The notes below the pieces were generated by a model. That model worked only from the letters and a program-made list of their open reading frames with translations. It ran no database searches and was not told the DNA's origin. Position numbers and translations under genes: made by a program. 64,000 nt of DNA. It comes from Blastococcus sp. CPCC 205250. Its GTDB lineage: Bacteria; Actinomycetota; Actinomycetes; Mycobacteriales; Geodermatophilaceae. The stretch is taken from contig NZ_JABGCG010000009.1 of assembly GCF_019799925.1 (NCBI RefSeq), positions 62,001 through 126,000 of the forward strand. The letters run 5' to 3'. This document shows, piece after piece, positions 22,293 through 30,951 of the stretch. Position 1 is the first letter of the stretch. Each line of letters starts with the position of its first letter.

Positions 22293-25109
22293 GGCACCGG
22301 GACGGCGGCCGCCGACGGCGGTCCCTTCGTCGGCCGCGCCGCCGAGCTGGCGGAGCTGACCGGGCGCATCGTGGCGGCCGCGGGCGGGGCGGGGGGCCTG
22401 GTCCTGCTGTCGGGTCCCGCGGGGATCGGGAAGACCCGGACGGTGGAGGAGGCGGTCGCCGGCGCCCCGGCGGTGGTCTGGGGCCGCTGCGTCGACGACC
22501 CCGGGGCGCCCCCGCTGTGGCCGTGGCGGCGGGTGCTGCGCTCCCTGCCCGCGGCGCAGGCCGCGGTGGCCGGAGCGCTGGCCGAGCTGGACGTGGCCCG
22601 CGGGAGCGGTGCCGACCCCGACGCCGCGCGCTTCCGGCTGGCGACGGCCACCGCCGACGCGCTCGTCGACGGCGCGGAGCCCGGTGGGCTCGTCGTCGTC
22701 CTGGAGGACCTGCACTGGGCCGACGAGAGCTCCCTGCGGCTGCTGCGCCACCTCACCGGCGACCTGCCCCGCTCGCGGCTGCTGGTCGTGGGCACGCACC
22801 GCGACCCGAGCGGGGGCGGGCGCCCGCTCGACGCCGCGCTGCCGGAGCTGCTCCACGGGCCGGGGACCCGGGTGCTGCGACTGACACCGCTCACCGAGGA
22901 CGACGTCCGGACCTACCTGCCCGCGGGCTCGGCGGCGCCGGACGCCGTCCGGGCCGTCCACCGGCGCAGCGGCGGGATCCCGCTCTACCTGCGGGCGGTC
23001 GCCCGGACGCCGTCCTCCGACGGCAGCGCCGACGGACACGCCGAGCTGCGCGCCCTCGTGCGGACGACGCTGACCGCGCTGCGGCCCGCCGCGCTCGACC
23101 TGCTCGACGCCGCCGCGGTGCTCGGCGAGGAGGTCGACGCCGCGCAGCTGGCCGCCGTCACCGGGCACCCGCCGGAGGAGGTGACCGCGCACCTGGACGC
23201 CGCGGTCCGGGGCGGGGTGCTCACCGCCCTGCCGGACCTGCCCGGCCGGCGGCGCTTCGTCCACGCGGTCGTCCGCGACGCCGTCTACGCCGACCTGGCC
23301 CCCAGCGTCCGCGAGGAGCTGCACCGGCGCGCCGCCGAGGCCCTGGAGCGGCTGGCGGGGGACGACGACGCGACGGCGGGGCTGATCGCCGGCCACTGGC
23401 TGCGGGCCTCCGGCGCCGGGGCGTTGCGCCAGGGGGCCTCCTGGGCTCGGCGGGCGGCCGTCACCGCCACTCGGCTGCTCGCCTTCTCCGAGGCCGCCCG
23501 CTTCCTCGGTACGGCCCTGGACGCGGTGCAGCGCGCGGGCGCCTCCGGGGAGGAGTGCGCCGGGCTGCTGGTCGAGCTGGCGACCGCCGAGTTCCGCGCC
23601 GGCCGGTTCGCCGAGGCCCTCGGGCACGCCCTCGCCGCCTCCGACGCCGCCACCGGCTCCGGGGACCCGGAGCTGCTGGCCGCCGCGGCGCTCGCGGTCC
23701 ACGACGTGAGCGACCCGAGCTTCCCGCCGACCCTGGTGCGGATGTGCGAGCGGGCGCTCGCCGTGGTCGACGGCGGGGCCTCCCCCGCTCTCCGCTCCCG
23801 GCTGCTGTCCCAGGCGGCGTCGGTGCTGGCCGACGCCGGGCGGCTGGCGTCCGCGACCGCGCACGCGTGCGAGGCACAGGAGCTCGCCCGGCACAGCGGG
23901 AGCGTCGAGGCGGTCATCGACGCCGGCCGCGCCCGGATGAAGGCCAGCCCCACGACCCTGACCGTCGACGAGCGCCTCCGGCTCGGGCGGCTGGCGATCG
24001 AGCACGCGGCCGCCACCGGCCAGCCGCTGGTCGAGCTGTGGGGCGCCAAGTGCCGGATCGACGCAGGTCTCGAGGTCGGGGACCTGGCCGTCGTCGAGGA
24101 CGAGCTGGCCCGGGTCACCGCCCTGGCGGTGAGCACCCGGCTCCCGATGGTCCGCTGGCACGACCGGCGGCTGCGGGCATCGGTCGGAGCGCTCCTCGGC
24201 CGGTTCGCCGAGGCGGTGGCGCTCAACGAGGAGGCGCGGGCCATCGGGGCCACCGATCTGCCCGGCGACCTCTCCGCCGTCGGCCTCTCGGGGGCCTTCC
24301 AGCTGCAGCACGCGCTGGTGACCGGCGACGTGACCCACTGGGAGGCCGGGCTGGTCGCGACCCTGGACACGGCCGGGGACGTCCCGATCGTGCTGGTGAG
24401 CCGGGCGCTGGTGGCCCTGCTGCAGGGACGGCGGGAGGAGGCGGCGTCCCGCTACGAGGTGCTGCGTCGGTGGATGACCGAGCCCGACTTCGTGGCCTCC
24501 CCCGGCGTGGCCATCAACCTGGTGCCCCTGGTGGAGGAGTTCGGGGACACGGCCGCGGCCGAGGTCCTGCACGCTCAGCTGTCCCCACGGCCGCTGGCGG
24601 CCACCGGCGCGGGCGTCTACTGCCAGGGCTCGGTGGCCGCGCTGGTCGGACGGTTGGCCCTGGTCCGCGGCCGGCTCGACGAGGCTGTCGCGTGGTTCGC
24701 CGAGGCGCTCGCCGTGGACACCGGGACCGGTGCCCGTCCCGCCGTCGTGCTGGACCGGATCGGGCTGGCGTCGGCACTGCTCGACCGCGGCGAGCGCGGC
24801 GACCCCGCCCGCGCCGGGGAGCTGGCCCGCGCCGCCGCCGGTGAGGCCCGGCGCCTGGGCATGCCGGTGCCCGAGCGGCAGGCCGCCGCGCTGGCCGAGC
24901 GGGCGGGCCGGGCCGCCCGGGAGGCGGACCCGCTGACGGCACGCGAGCGGGAGGTCGCCACGCTCGTCGCCCGGGGGTGGACCAACCGCCACATCGCCGA
25001 GGATCTGGTGCTCTCGGAGCGGACCGTGGAGAGCCACGTCCGCAACGTCCTGGCCAAGCTCGGCGCCGCCAACCGCACGGAGCTCGCCACCCTGGTCGGG
25101 CGCTCCTAG
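22290..25109 (+). CDS. LAL-type ATPase regulator with LuxR DNA-binding domain
   Basis: Large transcriptional regulator of 939 residues. Residues about 12-250 form an AAA/STAND-type ATPase: Walker A GPAGIGKT (42-49), Walker B-like LVVVLEDLHWADESSLRLL. A long TPR-like helical region with EARAIGATDLPG-type repeats fills the middle. The C terminus is a LuxR helix-turn-helix (LTAREREVATLVARGWTNRH, then ERTVESHVRNVLAKLG). Such LAL regulators often sense a metabolite and activate catabolic or secondary-metabolism genes. Targets are not evident; the divergent operon with the YceI-cupredoxin protein is closest. The start GTG 22290 follows a GATACT element; the frame is open to 22065 but lacks support there. 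Confidence 0.88.
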   Translation: MGTGTAAADGGPFVGRAAELAELTGRIVAAAGGAGGLVLLSGPAGIGKTRTVEEAVAGAPAVVWGRCVDDPGAPPLWPWRRVLRSLPAAQAAVAGALAELDVARGSGADPDAARFRLATATADALVDGAEPGGLVVVLEDLHWADESSLRLLRHLTGDLPRSRLLVVGTHRDPSGGGRPLDAALPELLHGPGTRVLRLTPLTEDDVRTYLPAGSAAPDAVRAVHRRSGGIPLYLRAVARTPSSDGSADGHAELRALVRTTLTALRPAALDLLDAAAVLGEEVDAAQLAAVTGHPPEEVTAHLDAAVRGGVLTALPDLPGRRRFVHAVVRDAVYADLAPSVREELHRRAAEALERLAGDDDATAGLIAGHWLRASGAGALRQGASWARRAAVTATRLLAFSEAARFLGTALDAVQRAGASGEECAGLLVELATAEFRAGRFAEALGHALAASDAATGSGDPELLAAAALAVHDVSDPSFPPTLVRMCERALAVVDGGASPALRSRLLSQAASVLADAGRLASATAHACEAQELARHSGSVEAVIDAGRARMKASPTTLTVDERLRLGRLAIEHAAATGQPLVELWGAKCRIDAGLEVGDLAVVEDELARVTALAVSTRLPMVRWHDRRLRASVGALLGRFAEAVALNEEARAIGATDLPGDLSAVGLSGAFQLQHALVTGDVTHWEAGLVATLDTAGDVPIVLVSRALVALLQGRREEAASRYEVLRRWMTEPDFVASPGVAINLVPLVEEFGDTAAAEVLHAQLSPRPLAATGAGVYCQGSVAALVGRLALVRGRLDEAVAWFAEALAVDTGTGARPAVVLDRIGLASALLDRGERGDPARAGELARAAAGEARRLGMPVPERQAAALAERAGRAAREADPLTAREREVATLVARGWTNRHIAEDLVLSERTVESHVRNVLAKLGAANRTELATLVGRS

Positions 25110-25200
25110 CAGTCGCAGGTGGCCTCCGCGAGGGTGCCCTCGCAGCTGTGGACAGGACGCTGACCTGGGGATTCACCATGCACGGCACCCGCTCGACCGG

Positions 25201-25221
25201 TAGACTCGAACACACATTCGA
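25201..25221 (+). promoter_or_regulatory. SOS (LexA) box over the promoter of the DUF222-HNH gene
   Basis: TAGACT (25201-25206) is a -10 element and overlaps TCGAAC-ACAC-ATTCGA (25206-25221). The actinobacterial LexA consensus is TCGAAC-N4-GTTCGA, so 11 of 12 positions match. LexA bound here would cover the transcription start. From memory, related 13E12-family genes of M. tuberculosis are LexA-controlled. Confidence 0.7.
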
Positions 25222-25239
25222 AGCGGTCCGGGAGGCGTG

Positions 25240-26454
25240 ATGGGCGAGCTGCAGTCGGTCCTCGACTCGCTCGCTGCCGAGGACCTCGACGAGCTGTCGG
25301 ACGGCGTCCTGCTGGACCAGTTGCGTGACCTCGTGGTCGCCGCCCACCGCATCGACGCACAGCTCACCCGCGTGGCCCGGCGCGCCGACGTGCGCTCGGC
25401 ACCCGAGCACGACGGCGCCAAGAACGTGCGGACGTGGCTACGCGGGCACGCGCGGGTGTCCGGCGCCTTCGCCGGGCGGATCGTGGCGCAGGGCCGGGTG
25501 CTGGACCAGCTGCCCGCGGCCGGGGCGGCGTTCGCGGCTGGGGAGATCGGCGCTGATCAGGTGGAGGTGATCGCGCAGATCGTCAAGCCGGCCCACCTGG
25601 AGCTGGCCGCCGCGCAGGGCATCGACGTGGCTGCGGTGGAGGCCGCGCTGGTCGAGCTGGCCTGCCGCGGCACCCACCGGGACCTACAGCGCGCGGTCGG
25701 TGAGTACCTGGCGAAGCTCGACCCCGACGGGCCCGAGCCCGACCCGACCGAGGAGCGGGCGGTCACCCTGGTGCAGCACCCGGACGGGACGTGGACGATC
25801 GGCGGCACCCTGGATGCGGTCGGCGGGCAGAAGGTCGCCACGGCGCTGGAGTCCATCTCCGCCGCCGGCCGGTGCGCCGGGGACATGCGCTCCCGCGCCC
25901 AGCGCGGCGGGGACGCGCTGGTGCAGCTGGCCGACCTGGCGCTGGCGTCCGGGCAGCTGCCGGTGCTGCGCACCGTCAAACCCCACGTGATCGTCACCAT
26001 CGGCCTCGCCGACCTGGTCGACCCCGCCACCGGCCCCGCCGCCGCCACCGGCCTCGGGGCGACCATCTCCGCCGCGCGGGCGCGGTGGGTGGCCTGTGAC
26101 GCCGGCATCACCCGCATCGTCCTCGACGCCGACGGCCTACCCCTCGACGTCGGCCGCGAACAGCGGATCGTCCCGGCGCACATCCGCAAAGCCGTCGAAG
26201 CCCGCGACCAGCAGTGCGTCTTCGCCGGCTGCGAGGCCCCCCGCTGGTTCTGCGACGCCCACCACCTCGTCGAGTGGGCCCACGGCGGCGCCACGTCTCT
26301 CGACAACTCCGCCCTGCTGTGCGAACGCCACCACACCAAGGTCCACCACGGCTTCCGCGTCGAACGCGACGACACCTCACCACCAGGCAGCCGATGGCGC
26401 ACCTACCGCCCCGACGGCACCGAGATCCTCAGCCACCCACCACTCCGCGCCTGA
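25240..26454 (+). CDS. DUF222 / HNH endonuclease domain protein (13E12 family)
   Basis: Protein of about 404 residues. Residues about 1-290 form DUF222 (LLDQLRDLVVAAHRIDAQLT, VRTWLRGHARVSGAFA, GEIGADQVEVIAQIVK). The C-terminal HNH nuclease has CVFAGCEAPRWFCDAHHLVE, then WAHGGATSLDNSALLCERHH and TKVHH, with cysteine and histidine ligands intact. Family members are repeated in actinobacterial genomes and behave like mobile or DNA-damage-linked elements; their biology is poorly known. ATG 25240 has GGAGG at 25231-25235. The promoter carries a LexA box. The gene stands at the start of a stretch with visibly lower G+C than its surroundings. Confidence 0.9.
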   Translation: MGELQSVLDSLAAEDLDELSDGVLLDQLRDLVVAAHRIDAQLTRVARRADVRSAPEHDGAKNVRTWLRGHARVSGAFAGRIVAQGRVLDQLPAAGAAFAAGEIGADQVEVIAQIVKPAHLELAAAQGIDVAAVEAALVELACRGTHRDLQRAVGEYLAKLDPDGPEPDPTEERAVTLVQHPDGTWTIGGTLDAVGGQKVATALESISAAGRCAGDMRSRAQRGGDALVQLADLALASGQLPVLRTVKPHVIVTIGLADLVDPATGPAAATGLGATISAARARWVACDAGITRIVLDADGLPLDVGREQRIVPAHIRKAVEARDQQCVFAGCEAPRWFCDAHHLVEWAHGGATSLDNSALLCERHHTKVHHGFRVERDDTSPPGSRWRTYRPDGTEILSHPPLRA

Positions 26455-26549
26455 CCGCGAACGACCCGCTGACGGGGTCGCCTCATGTCTGGACGGCTGC
26501 TCCCTCGGCCACCGGGGAACCGCGTGTCCTCTCACCACGTCTCCTGAAT

Positions 26550-26855
26550 GTGCGCCGGCTCGTGCTCCTGACTGTCGGAGTCCTCGCCGCCTGTGGCAGC
26601 ACCGACGATCCGAACTCGGTGGAGGTGGTCCTCTGGCACTGCGGCGTCGAACCGGTGACCGTTGACGGGCGTCTCTGGGAAGCGGTTCCGCGGATGGTCG
26701 ATGGCATGGGAGTCGACGCGACCAACCCGCCTGAGGACTGGGTCGGGCGCGGAACTGTCGTCGTCGCTGACGGCCAGATGACCTATACCGACCAGGGCGG
26801 AGAGGTCATCGACTTCGTCCCGGACGACGGCATACCTCCGCCAGTCTGCGCCTGA
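26550..26855 (+). CDS. Small putative lipoprotein
   Basis: Frame of 101 residues from GTG 26550: VRRLVLLTVGVLAACGSTDD, a short signal peptide with lipobox VLAAC, then a secreted domain with WHCGVEPVTVDGRLWEAVP, PEDWVGRGTVVVADGQM and IPPPVCA. Two further cysteines (Cys in WHCG and the C-terminal VCA) could form a disulfide. No family is recognised. No ribosome site is clear. Codon use is less GC-biased than in neighbouring genes. Confidence 0.55.
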   Translation: MRRLVLLTVGVLAACGSTDDPNSVEVVLWHCGVEPVTVDGRLWEAVPRMVDGMGVDATNPPEDWVGRGTVVVADGQMTYTDQGGEVIDFVPDDGIPPPVCA

Positions 26856-27039
26856 GGGAGCGTCTCGTTCATCTGGGGAGCCAGACTGCGCCCACCGAAC
26901 GCTCGACGTGCTGTCCCCGAGTGGGCCGCTGGGGGCGAGATGTCGACGGTGCGCTGGAGGCGTCACGGGGACAGCGCGTGCAGTAGCGCCTCAACCGTGG
27001 CGGGCGGTGGTGGCGTTTGACACCGGTGGAGCGGTGATG

Positions 27040-27645
27040 TCACGCAGGGGCGCCCAGCGGCGGGTGCTCGAGCACGCGTGGTCTGTACTCGACCAGCTGG
27101 ATGCGGCCGTCGAAGGTGCGGTGCTCGATCATCTCGAGGGCGACGTCCGGATAACCGTCGTAGATGCGTTCTTCGCCCGTGGCCCCGGTGATCACCGGGA
27201 AGATCCCGACCCGGAAGCGGTCGACGAGTCCGGCTCGCAGCAGGGACCGGCACAGGCTGAGGCTGCCGATCGTGCTGAGGAGCCCGGAGCCACTCTCCTT
27301 CATGGCGCGGACCGCTTCGGCGGCGTCGCCGCGGACGAGTGTGGAGTCGGCCCACGTCAGTGGCTCCTCGAGCGAGGAGGAGAACACGACCTTGGAGGCT
27401 TGCGTGAGCTCGTCGACGGACGCCTCTTCTTCGGGCCTGAAGCTGTCTTGGCCACTCGGGACCTCGCCGGCGGCGAAGCCGGACATCAGGCGGTAGGTGT
27501 TCGCTCCCATCAGATAGGTGACCTCGGGCTGCTCGCCAAGCCATGCGAGGTACTCCGGTCCCTCGAGGCCCCAGAAGCCGGGCCATCCCTCTCCCGATGC
27601 GTAGCCGTCGAGGGAGGTGATGAAGTCAACGAGAAGCTCCGACAT
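27040..27645 (-). CDS. Dihydrofolate reductase-like (RibD C-terminal) protein
   Basis: Protein of 201 residues of the RibD_C/DHFR-like superfamily: MSELLVDFITSLDGYASGEG at the start, YLMGANTYRLMSGF, SKVVFSSSLEEPLTWADSTL, GSLSLCRSLLRAGLVDRFRV and GIFPVITGATGEERIYDGYP. It is an NADPH-dependent reductase-like fold of unknown substrate; it is not a true folA because the folate-site motifs differ. It stands alone, flanked by non-coding DNA on both sides. Confidence 0.85.
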   Translation of the reverse strand: MSELLVDFITSLDGYASGEGWPGFWGLEGPEYLAWLGEQPEVTYLMGANTYRLMSGFAAGEVPSGQDSFRPEEEASVDELTQASKVVFSSSLEEPLTWADSTLVRGDAAEAVRAMKESGSGLLSTIGSLSLCRSLLRAGLVDRFRVGIFPVITGATGEERIYDGYPDVALEMIEHRTFDGRIQLVEYRPRVLEHPPLGAPA

Positions 27646-27991
27646 GGCAGTGTCCCTTGCTCGAGTGTCACGGGCTCGGACCGGCCCGGAGCCACGAACT
27701 CATCGGCCACGCTGTGGAATGACGAGGCCCCAACCGGCGACTCAGGAATCGCATTCCTTCTCCGGCTGGGGCGGGCGAGTGCCACGTTGCGGCCGCTCAC
27801 CCGCTCCGGACCAGGACGTCAAGGCCGGATCACGAGCGGGACTGATCGGCCGGCCCTCGCCGGCTGGGGGACCAGCGACGTCCGGTCTTCGCACGCCCGA
27901 CCGGTCCTGAGGTCACGTCCGCCAGCGAGGTGGCCTCGGCGTCACAGGTCGGACGAGAGCCACTGACGCTCCGACACGACCGCCGGGAACG
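27646..27991. other. Non-coding stretch with a large imperfect hairpin
   Basis: This 346-base gap, of lower G+C than the core, has no convincing gene. It contains a structured element at 27727-27772: GCCCCAACCGG pairs with CCGGCTGGGGC (10 of 11), and AGGAAT-CGC-ATTCCT forms the apex, with a six-versus-three base internal loop. It lies 82 bases upstream of the DHFR-like gene and could be a REP-type element, an mRNA leader structure or a small RNA. Confidence 0.55.
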
Positions 27992-28153
27992 TCACCCGGG
28001 CAACACCCACGGAGCCTTCCCGAACGGGGCACCCGTGCGTTTCCCGCACCGCCGGCAGATCTTGTCGTCCGGGGTCGCGGGCCGCTCGCCGTCCGGGTGG
28101 CGCTGGACGTAGGAGTGCAACCCGAATCGGCACCGCAGTGACTTCCGAGTCAT
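27992..28153 (-). CDS. Small zinc-ribbon-like protein, 53 residues
   Basis: From ATG 28153: MTRKSLRCRFGLHSYVQRHP, then DDKICRRCGKRTGAPFGKAP and a stop after WVLPG. The CxxC in ICRRCGK and the upstream LRCRFGLH (Cys, His) would make a zinc ribbon, as in the short actinobacterial proteins starting with a C-R-x-G-x-H motif. The start is supported by TAGCGT (28160-28165) six bases upstream, so the message is probably leaderless. Function unknown. Confidence 0.7.
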   Translation of the reverse strand: MTRKSLRCRFGLHSYVQRHPDGERPATPDDKICRRCGKRTGAPFGKAPWVLPG

Positions 28154-28165
28154 GCGCCGACGCTA
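28151..28165 (-). promoter_or_regulatory. Leaderless promoter of the zinc-ribbon gene
   Basis: Minus-strand TAGCGT at 28160-28165, six bases, ATG at 28151-28153. The same hexamer and spacing serve the VOC gene at 3837-3851. Confidence 0.55.
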
Positions 28166-28379
28166 GGAATCGACGATCCCCCGGGAAAGAGGCGTACGGC
28201 CCGGCGCGTCAGCCCGGCCACGGGTGCCGGGGTGCCGATCCCGCAGCGAAGGCAACAGGATCGCCCGCAGTGGGCCGGCGGGACACCGGGGGGCGGCTCG
28301 CTCGGAGGGCCGCGGCCGCCAGCGCCGTCCTCACGGTGTCGCTGACCGGGAGCCGCGCCGGCGGTCGTGCCGGAGTCGC

Positions 28380-29768
28380 CTAGGACAGGAGCTGCTCCAC
28401 GGCGCGCCCGGCGTCCCGGATGCAGGCCGGCACGCCGACCCCCTCGTAGGCGGCCCCGGCCACTGCGAGACCCGGCACCGCGGCCACCGCGGCCCGGACC
28501 GCGGCGACCCGGTCCCGGTGCCCGACCAGGTACTGCGGCAGGCCGCCGCCCCAGCGGACGACCCGTGTCGCGACCGGCTCGGGCCGGGACAGGCCCAGCA
28601 GGTCGGCGACGTCGGCGACCACGGCCGCGGCCAGGTCGTCGTCGTCGCGCTGCAGCTCGGCTTCATCGCGGAACCGGCCGACCGACGACCGCACCAGCAG
28701 GTGCTCCCCCGGCCCGCTGCCCTGCGCGAGGTGCGGCCACTTCGACGAGGAGACCGTGACGCCCTTGACCAGCCGGCCGGTCACCGGCGGCACGAGCAGC
28801 CCGGACCCCGCCGCGACGTCCTGCGCGGGGAAGGCCATCGCGACCACGGCCGAGGACGCGTACGGGATGCCCTCCAGCGGCGCGACCGCCCCCGGTGCGA
28901 CCCCGGCGAGCAGCCGGGCGGCCTTCGGCGCGGGCGCGGTGACGACGACGGCGTCAGCCCCCAGGATCTCCGGCGCGGCGGCGGGACCGATCGAGACCTC
29001 GAAGCCGTCGGACGTCCGGGTCAGCCGGTGCGCGGGGGTGTGCAGCCGCACGTCGGCGCGGGCGGCGGCGACCAGCGCCGCGGGCAGCGAGCCGATGCCG
29101 TCGGAGACGGTGACGAACACCGGTGCGTCGGCGTCGAAGCGGCTGCGCGCCCCGGCGTCGCGGGCGGCCGCGGCGGCGTCCAGCACCGAGCCGGCACCGG
29201 CGAGGTGCGTGGCGAGCTGCGGGATCGTCGCGGCGAGGGAGAGCTCGTCGGCCCGCCCGGCGTAGACGCCACCGAGCAGGGGCTCGACCAGGCGGTCGAC
29301 GACCTCGTCGCCGAGGCGCTCGCGCAGCAGCACGCCCACCGCGACGTCCCCCTCCGGGCGCAGCGGCGGCAGGTCGGCCTCCGCGGCGACCCGGGCGACA
29401 CCGGCCGGCGTGAGGACGCCGGCCAACCCCTCCGCCGACGCCGGCACGCCGAGCACCGTGCCCGCCGGCAGCGGGTAGCGGCCGTCGGGGAGGACGACGG
29501 AGGCCTGGGTGGTCGCCGGGCGCACGAGCCGGTCGCCCAGCCCCAGCCGCTCGACCAGCTGCACCGCCTCCGGTACGCGGGCGAGCATCGCCTCGGGTCC
29601 GGTGTCGTACCAGTGCCCGGCGAGGTCGATCCGGTGCAGCTTGCCGCCGATGCGGCCGCCGGCCTCCAGGACGACGATCTCGTCGTCCGGCCGCCGCAGG
29701 CGCCACTCGAAGGCGGCGGTGAGCCCGGTGATGCCGGCGCCCACGACGACCAGGCGGCGACGGGGCAC
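28380..29768 (-). CDS. hemY: Coproporphyrinogen III oxidase (HemY/HemG family)
   Basis: FAD enzyme of 462 residues oxidising coproporphyrinogen III to coproporphyrin III in the pathway finished by HemQ. The FAD-binding motif VVVGAGITGLTAAFEWRL and the second glycine-rich motif GGRIGGKLHRID are present, along with GLLVPPVTGRLVKGVTVSSS and a C-terminal AGAAYEGVGVPACIRDAG that contacts FAD. Monofunctional length. It starts four bases after hemE ends, so the two form an operon. In actinobacteria that have HemQ, this enzyme works on coproporphyrinogen; the older name protoporphyrinogen oxidase is probably misleading. Confidence 0.93.
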   Translation of the reverse strand: MPRRRLVVVGAGITGLTAAFEWRLRRPDDEIVVLEAGGRIGGKLHRIDLAGHWYDTGPEAMLARVPEAVQLVERLGLGDRLVRPATTQASVVLPDGRYPLPAGTVLGVPASAEGLAGVLTPAGVARVAAEADLPPLRPEGDVAVGVLLRERLGDEVVDRLVEPLLGGVYAGRADELSLAATIPQLATHLAGAGSVLDAAAAARDAGARSRFDADAPVFVTVSDGIGSLPAALVAAARADVRLHTPAHRLTRTSDGFEVSIGPAAAPEILGADAVVVTAPAPKAARLLAGVAPGAVAPLEGIPYASSAVVAMAFPAQDVAAGSGLLVPPVTGRLVKGVTVSSSKWPHLAQGSGPGEHLLVRSSVGRFRDEAELQRDDDDLAAAVVADVADLLGLSRPEPVATRVVRWGGGLPQYLVGHRDRVAAVRAAVAAVPGLAVAGAAYEGVGVPACIRDAGRAVEQLLS

Positions 29769-29772
29769 GACG

Positions 29773-30876
29773 TCAGCCCTCCGTCAGGCCGTGGACCAGC
29801 TCCACCACCCGGGTGAGCACGTCCGGGTCGGTCTCGGGCAGCACGCCGTGGCCGAGGTTGAACACGTGCCCCCGGGCCGCCTTCCCCTGCTCGACGATCC
29901 GGCGCACCTCGCGCTCGACGGTGTCGCGGTCGGCCAGCAGCACCGCCGGGTCGAGGTTGCCCTGCACCGAGCGGGTGGGCCCGATGCGCCGGACCGCCTC
30001 GTCCAGCGGCACCCGCCAGTCGACGCCCACGACGTCGGCACCGGCATCGCCGATCAGCGGCAGCAGCTCCCCGGTGGCGACGCCGAAGTGGACGCGCGGC
30101 ACGTCGCGGACGCCCTGATCGCGGTTGCCCAGCCCGTCGAACACCGCGCGGGAGTGCGGCAGCACCCGCTCGGCGTAGTCGGCCGCGGAGAGGACGCCGG
30201 CCCAGGAGTCGAACAGCTGCACCGCGGAGGCACCGACGTCGATCTGGGTGCGCAGGAACGTCGCGGCCGAGACGGCGAGCTTGTCCAGCAGCCGGCCCCA
30301 CGCCTGCGGCTCGGCGTACATGAAGGCCTTGGTGCGGGCGTGCTCCTTGGAGGGGCCGCCCTCGATGAGGTAGGTGGCGAGGGTGAACGGCGCGCCGGCG
30401 AAACCGATCAGCGGCGTCGCACCCAGCTCGCCGACCAGCCGGCCGACCGCCGTCGCCAGGAAGTCCAGCTGGTCGGGCTCGAGGTCGGGCAGCGCGTCGA
30501 CGTCGGCCACCGAGCGGATCGGCGAGGCGATGACCGGACCGATGCCGGGCTTGATCTCGATGTCCACGCCCGCGACCACCAGCGGCAGCACGATGTCGGA
30601 GAAGAGGATCGCCGCGTCCACACCGTGCCGGCGGACCGGCTGCAGGGTGATCTCGGTGACCAGGTCCGGGTCCTGGCAGGCCTGCAGCATCTTCGTGCCG
30701 GCCCGCAGCGCCCGGTACTCCGGCAGCGAGCGGCCGGCCTGCCGCATGAACCACACCGGCGTCCGGCGGACCGGCAGGCCCCGGGCCGCGCGCACCAGGT
30801 CGGAGTCGGCGGGGGTGGCGGCTGCGGCGGCGGGGGCGGTGCCGGCGGGGACCGCGGAGCCGGTCGGGAGGGTCAC
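29773..30876 (-). CDS. hemE: Uroporphyrinogen decarboxylase
   Basis: Decarboxylates uroporphyrinogen III to coproporphyrinogen III in the cytoplasm. The 367-residue protein has the family signatures VWFMRQAGRSLPEYR, FSDIVLPLVVAGVDIEI, GFAGAPFTLATYLIEGG and VFNLGHGVLPETDPD. GTG 30876 follows GGGAGGA about nine bases upstream. It is the first gene of hemE-hemY and is divergent from the DUF3000 gene, an arrangement also remembered in mycobacteria. Confidence 0.95.
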   Translation of the reverse strand: MTLPTGSAVPAGTAPAAAAATPADSDLVRAARGLPVRRTPVWFMRQAGRSLPEYRALRAGTKMLQACQDPDLVTEITLQPVRRHGVDAAILFSDIVLPLVVAGVDIEIKPGIGPVIASPIRSVADVDALPDLEPDQLDFLATAVGRLVGELGATPLIGFAGAPFTLATYLIEGGPSKEHARTKAFMYAEPQAWGRLLDKLAVSAATFLRTQIDVGASAVQLFDSWAGVLSAADYAERVLPHSRAVFDGLGNRDQGVRDVPRVHFGVATGELLPLIGDAGADVVGVDWRVPLDEAVRRIGPTRSVQGNLDPAVLLADRDTVEREVRRIVEQGKAARGHVFNLGHGVLPETDPDVLTRVVELVHGLTEG

Positions 30877-30936
30877 GACTGCCGATCCTCCCAGACGCCG
30901 TGCGGCGCGTCGGCGACGCAGGGCCGGGTGCGGACC

Positions 30937-30951
30937 TACCCTGCGAGCGTG
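30937..30951 (+). promoter_or_regulatory. Leaderless promoter of the DUF3000 gene
   Basis: TACCCT (30937-30942), six bases, GTG 30949. Confidence 0.6.
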
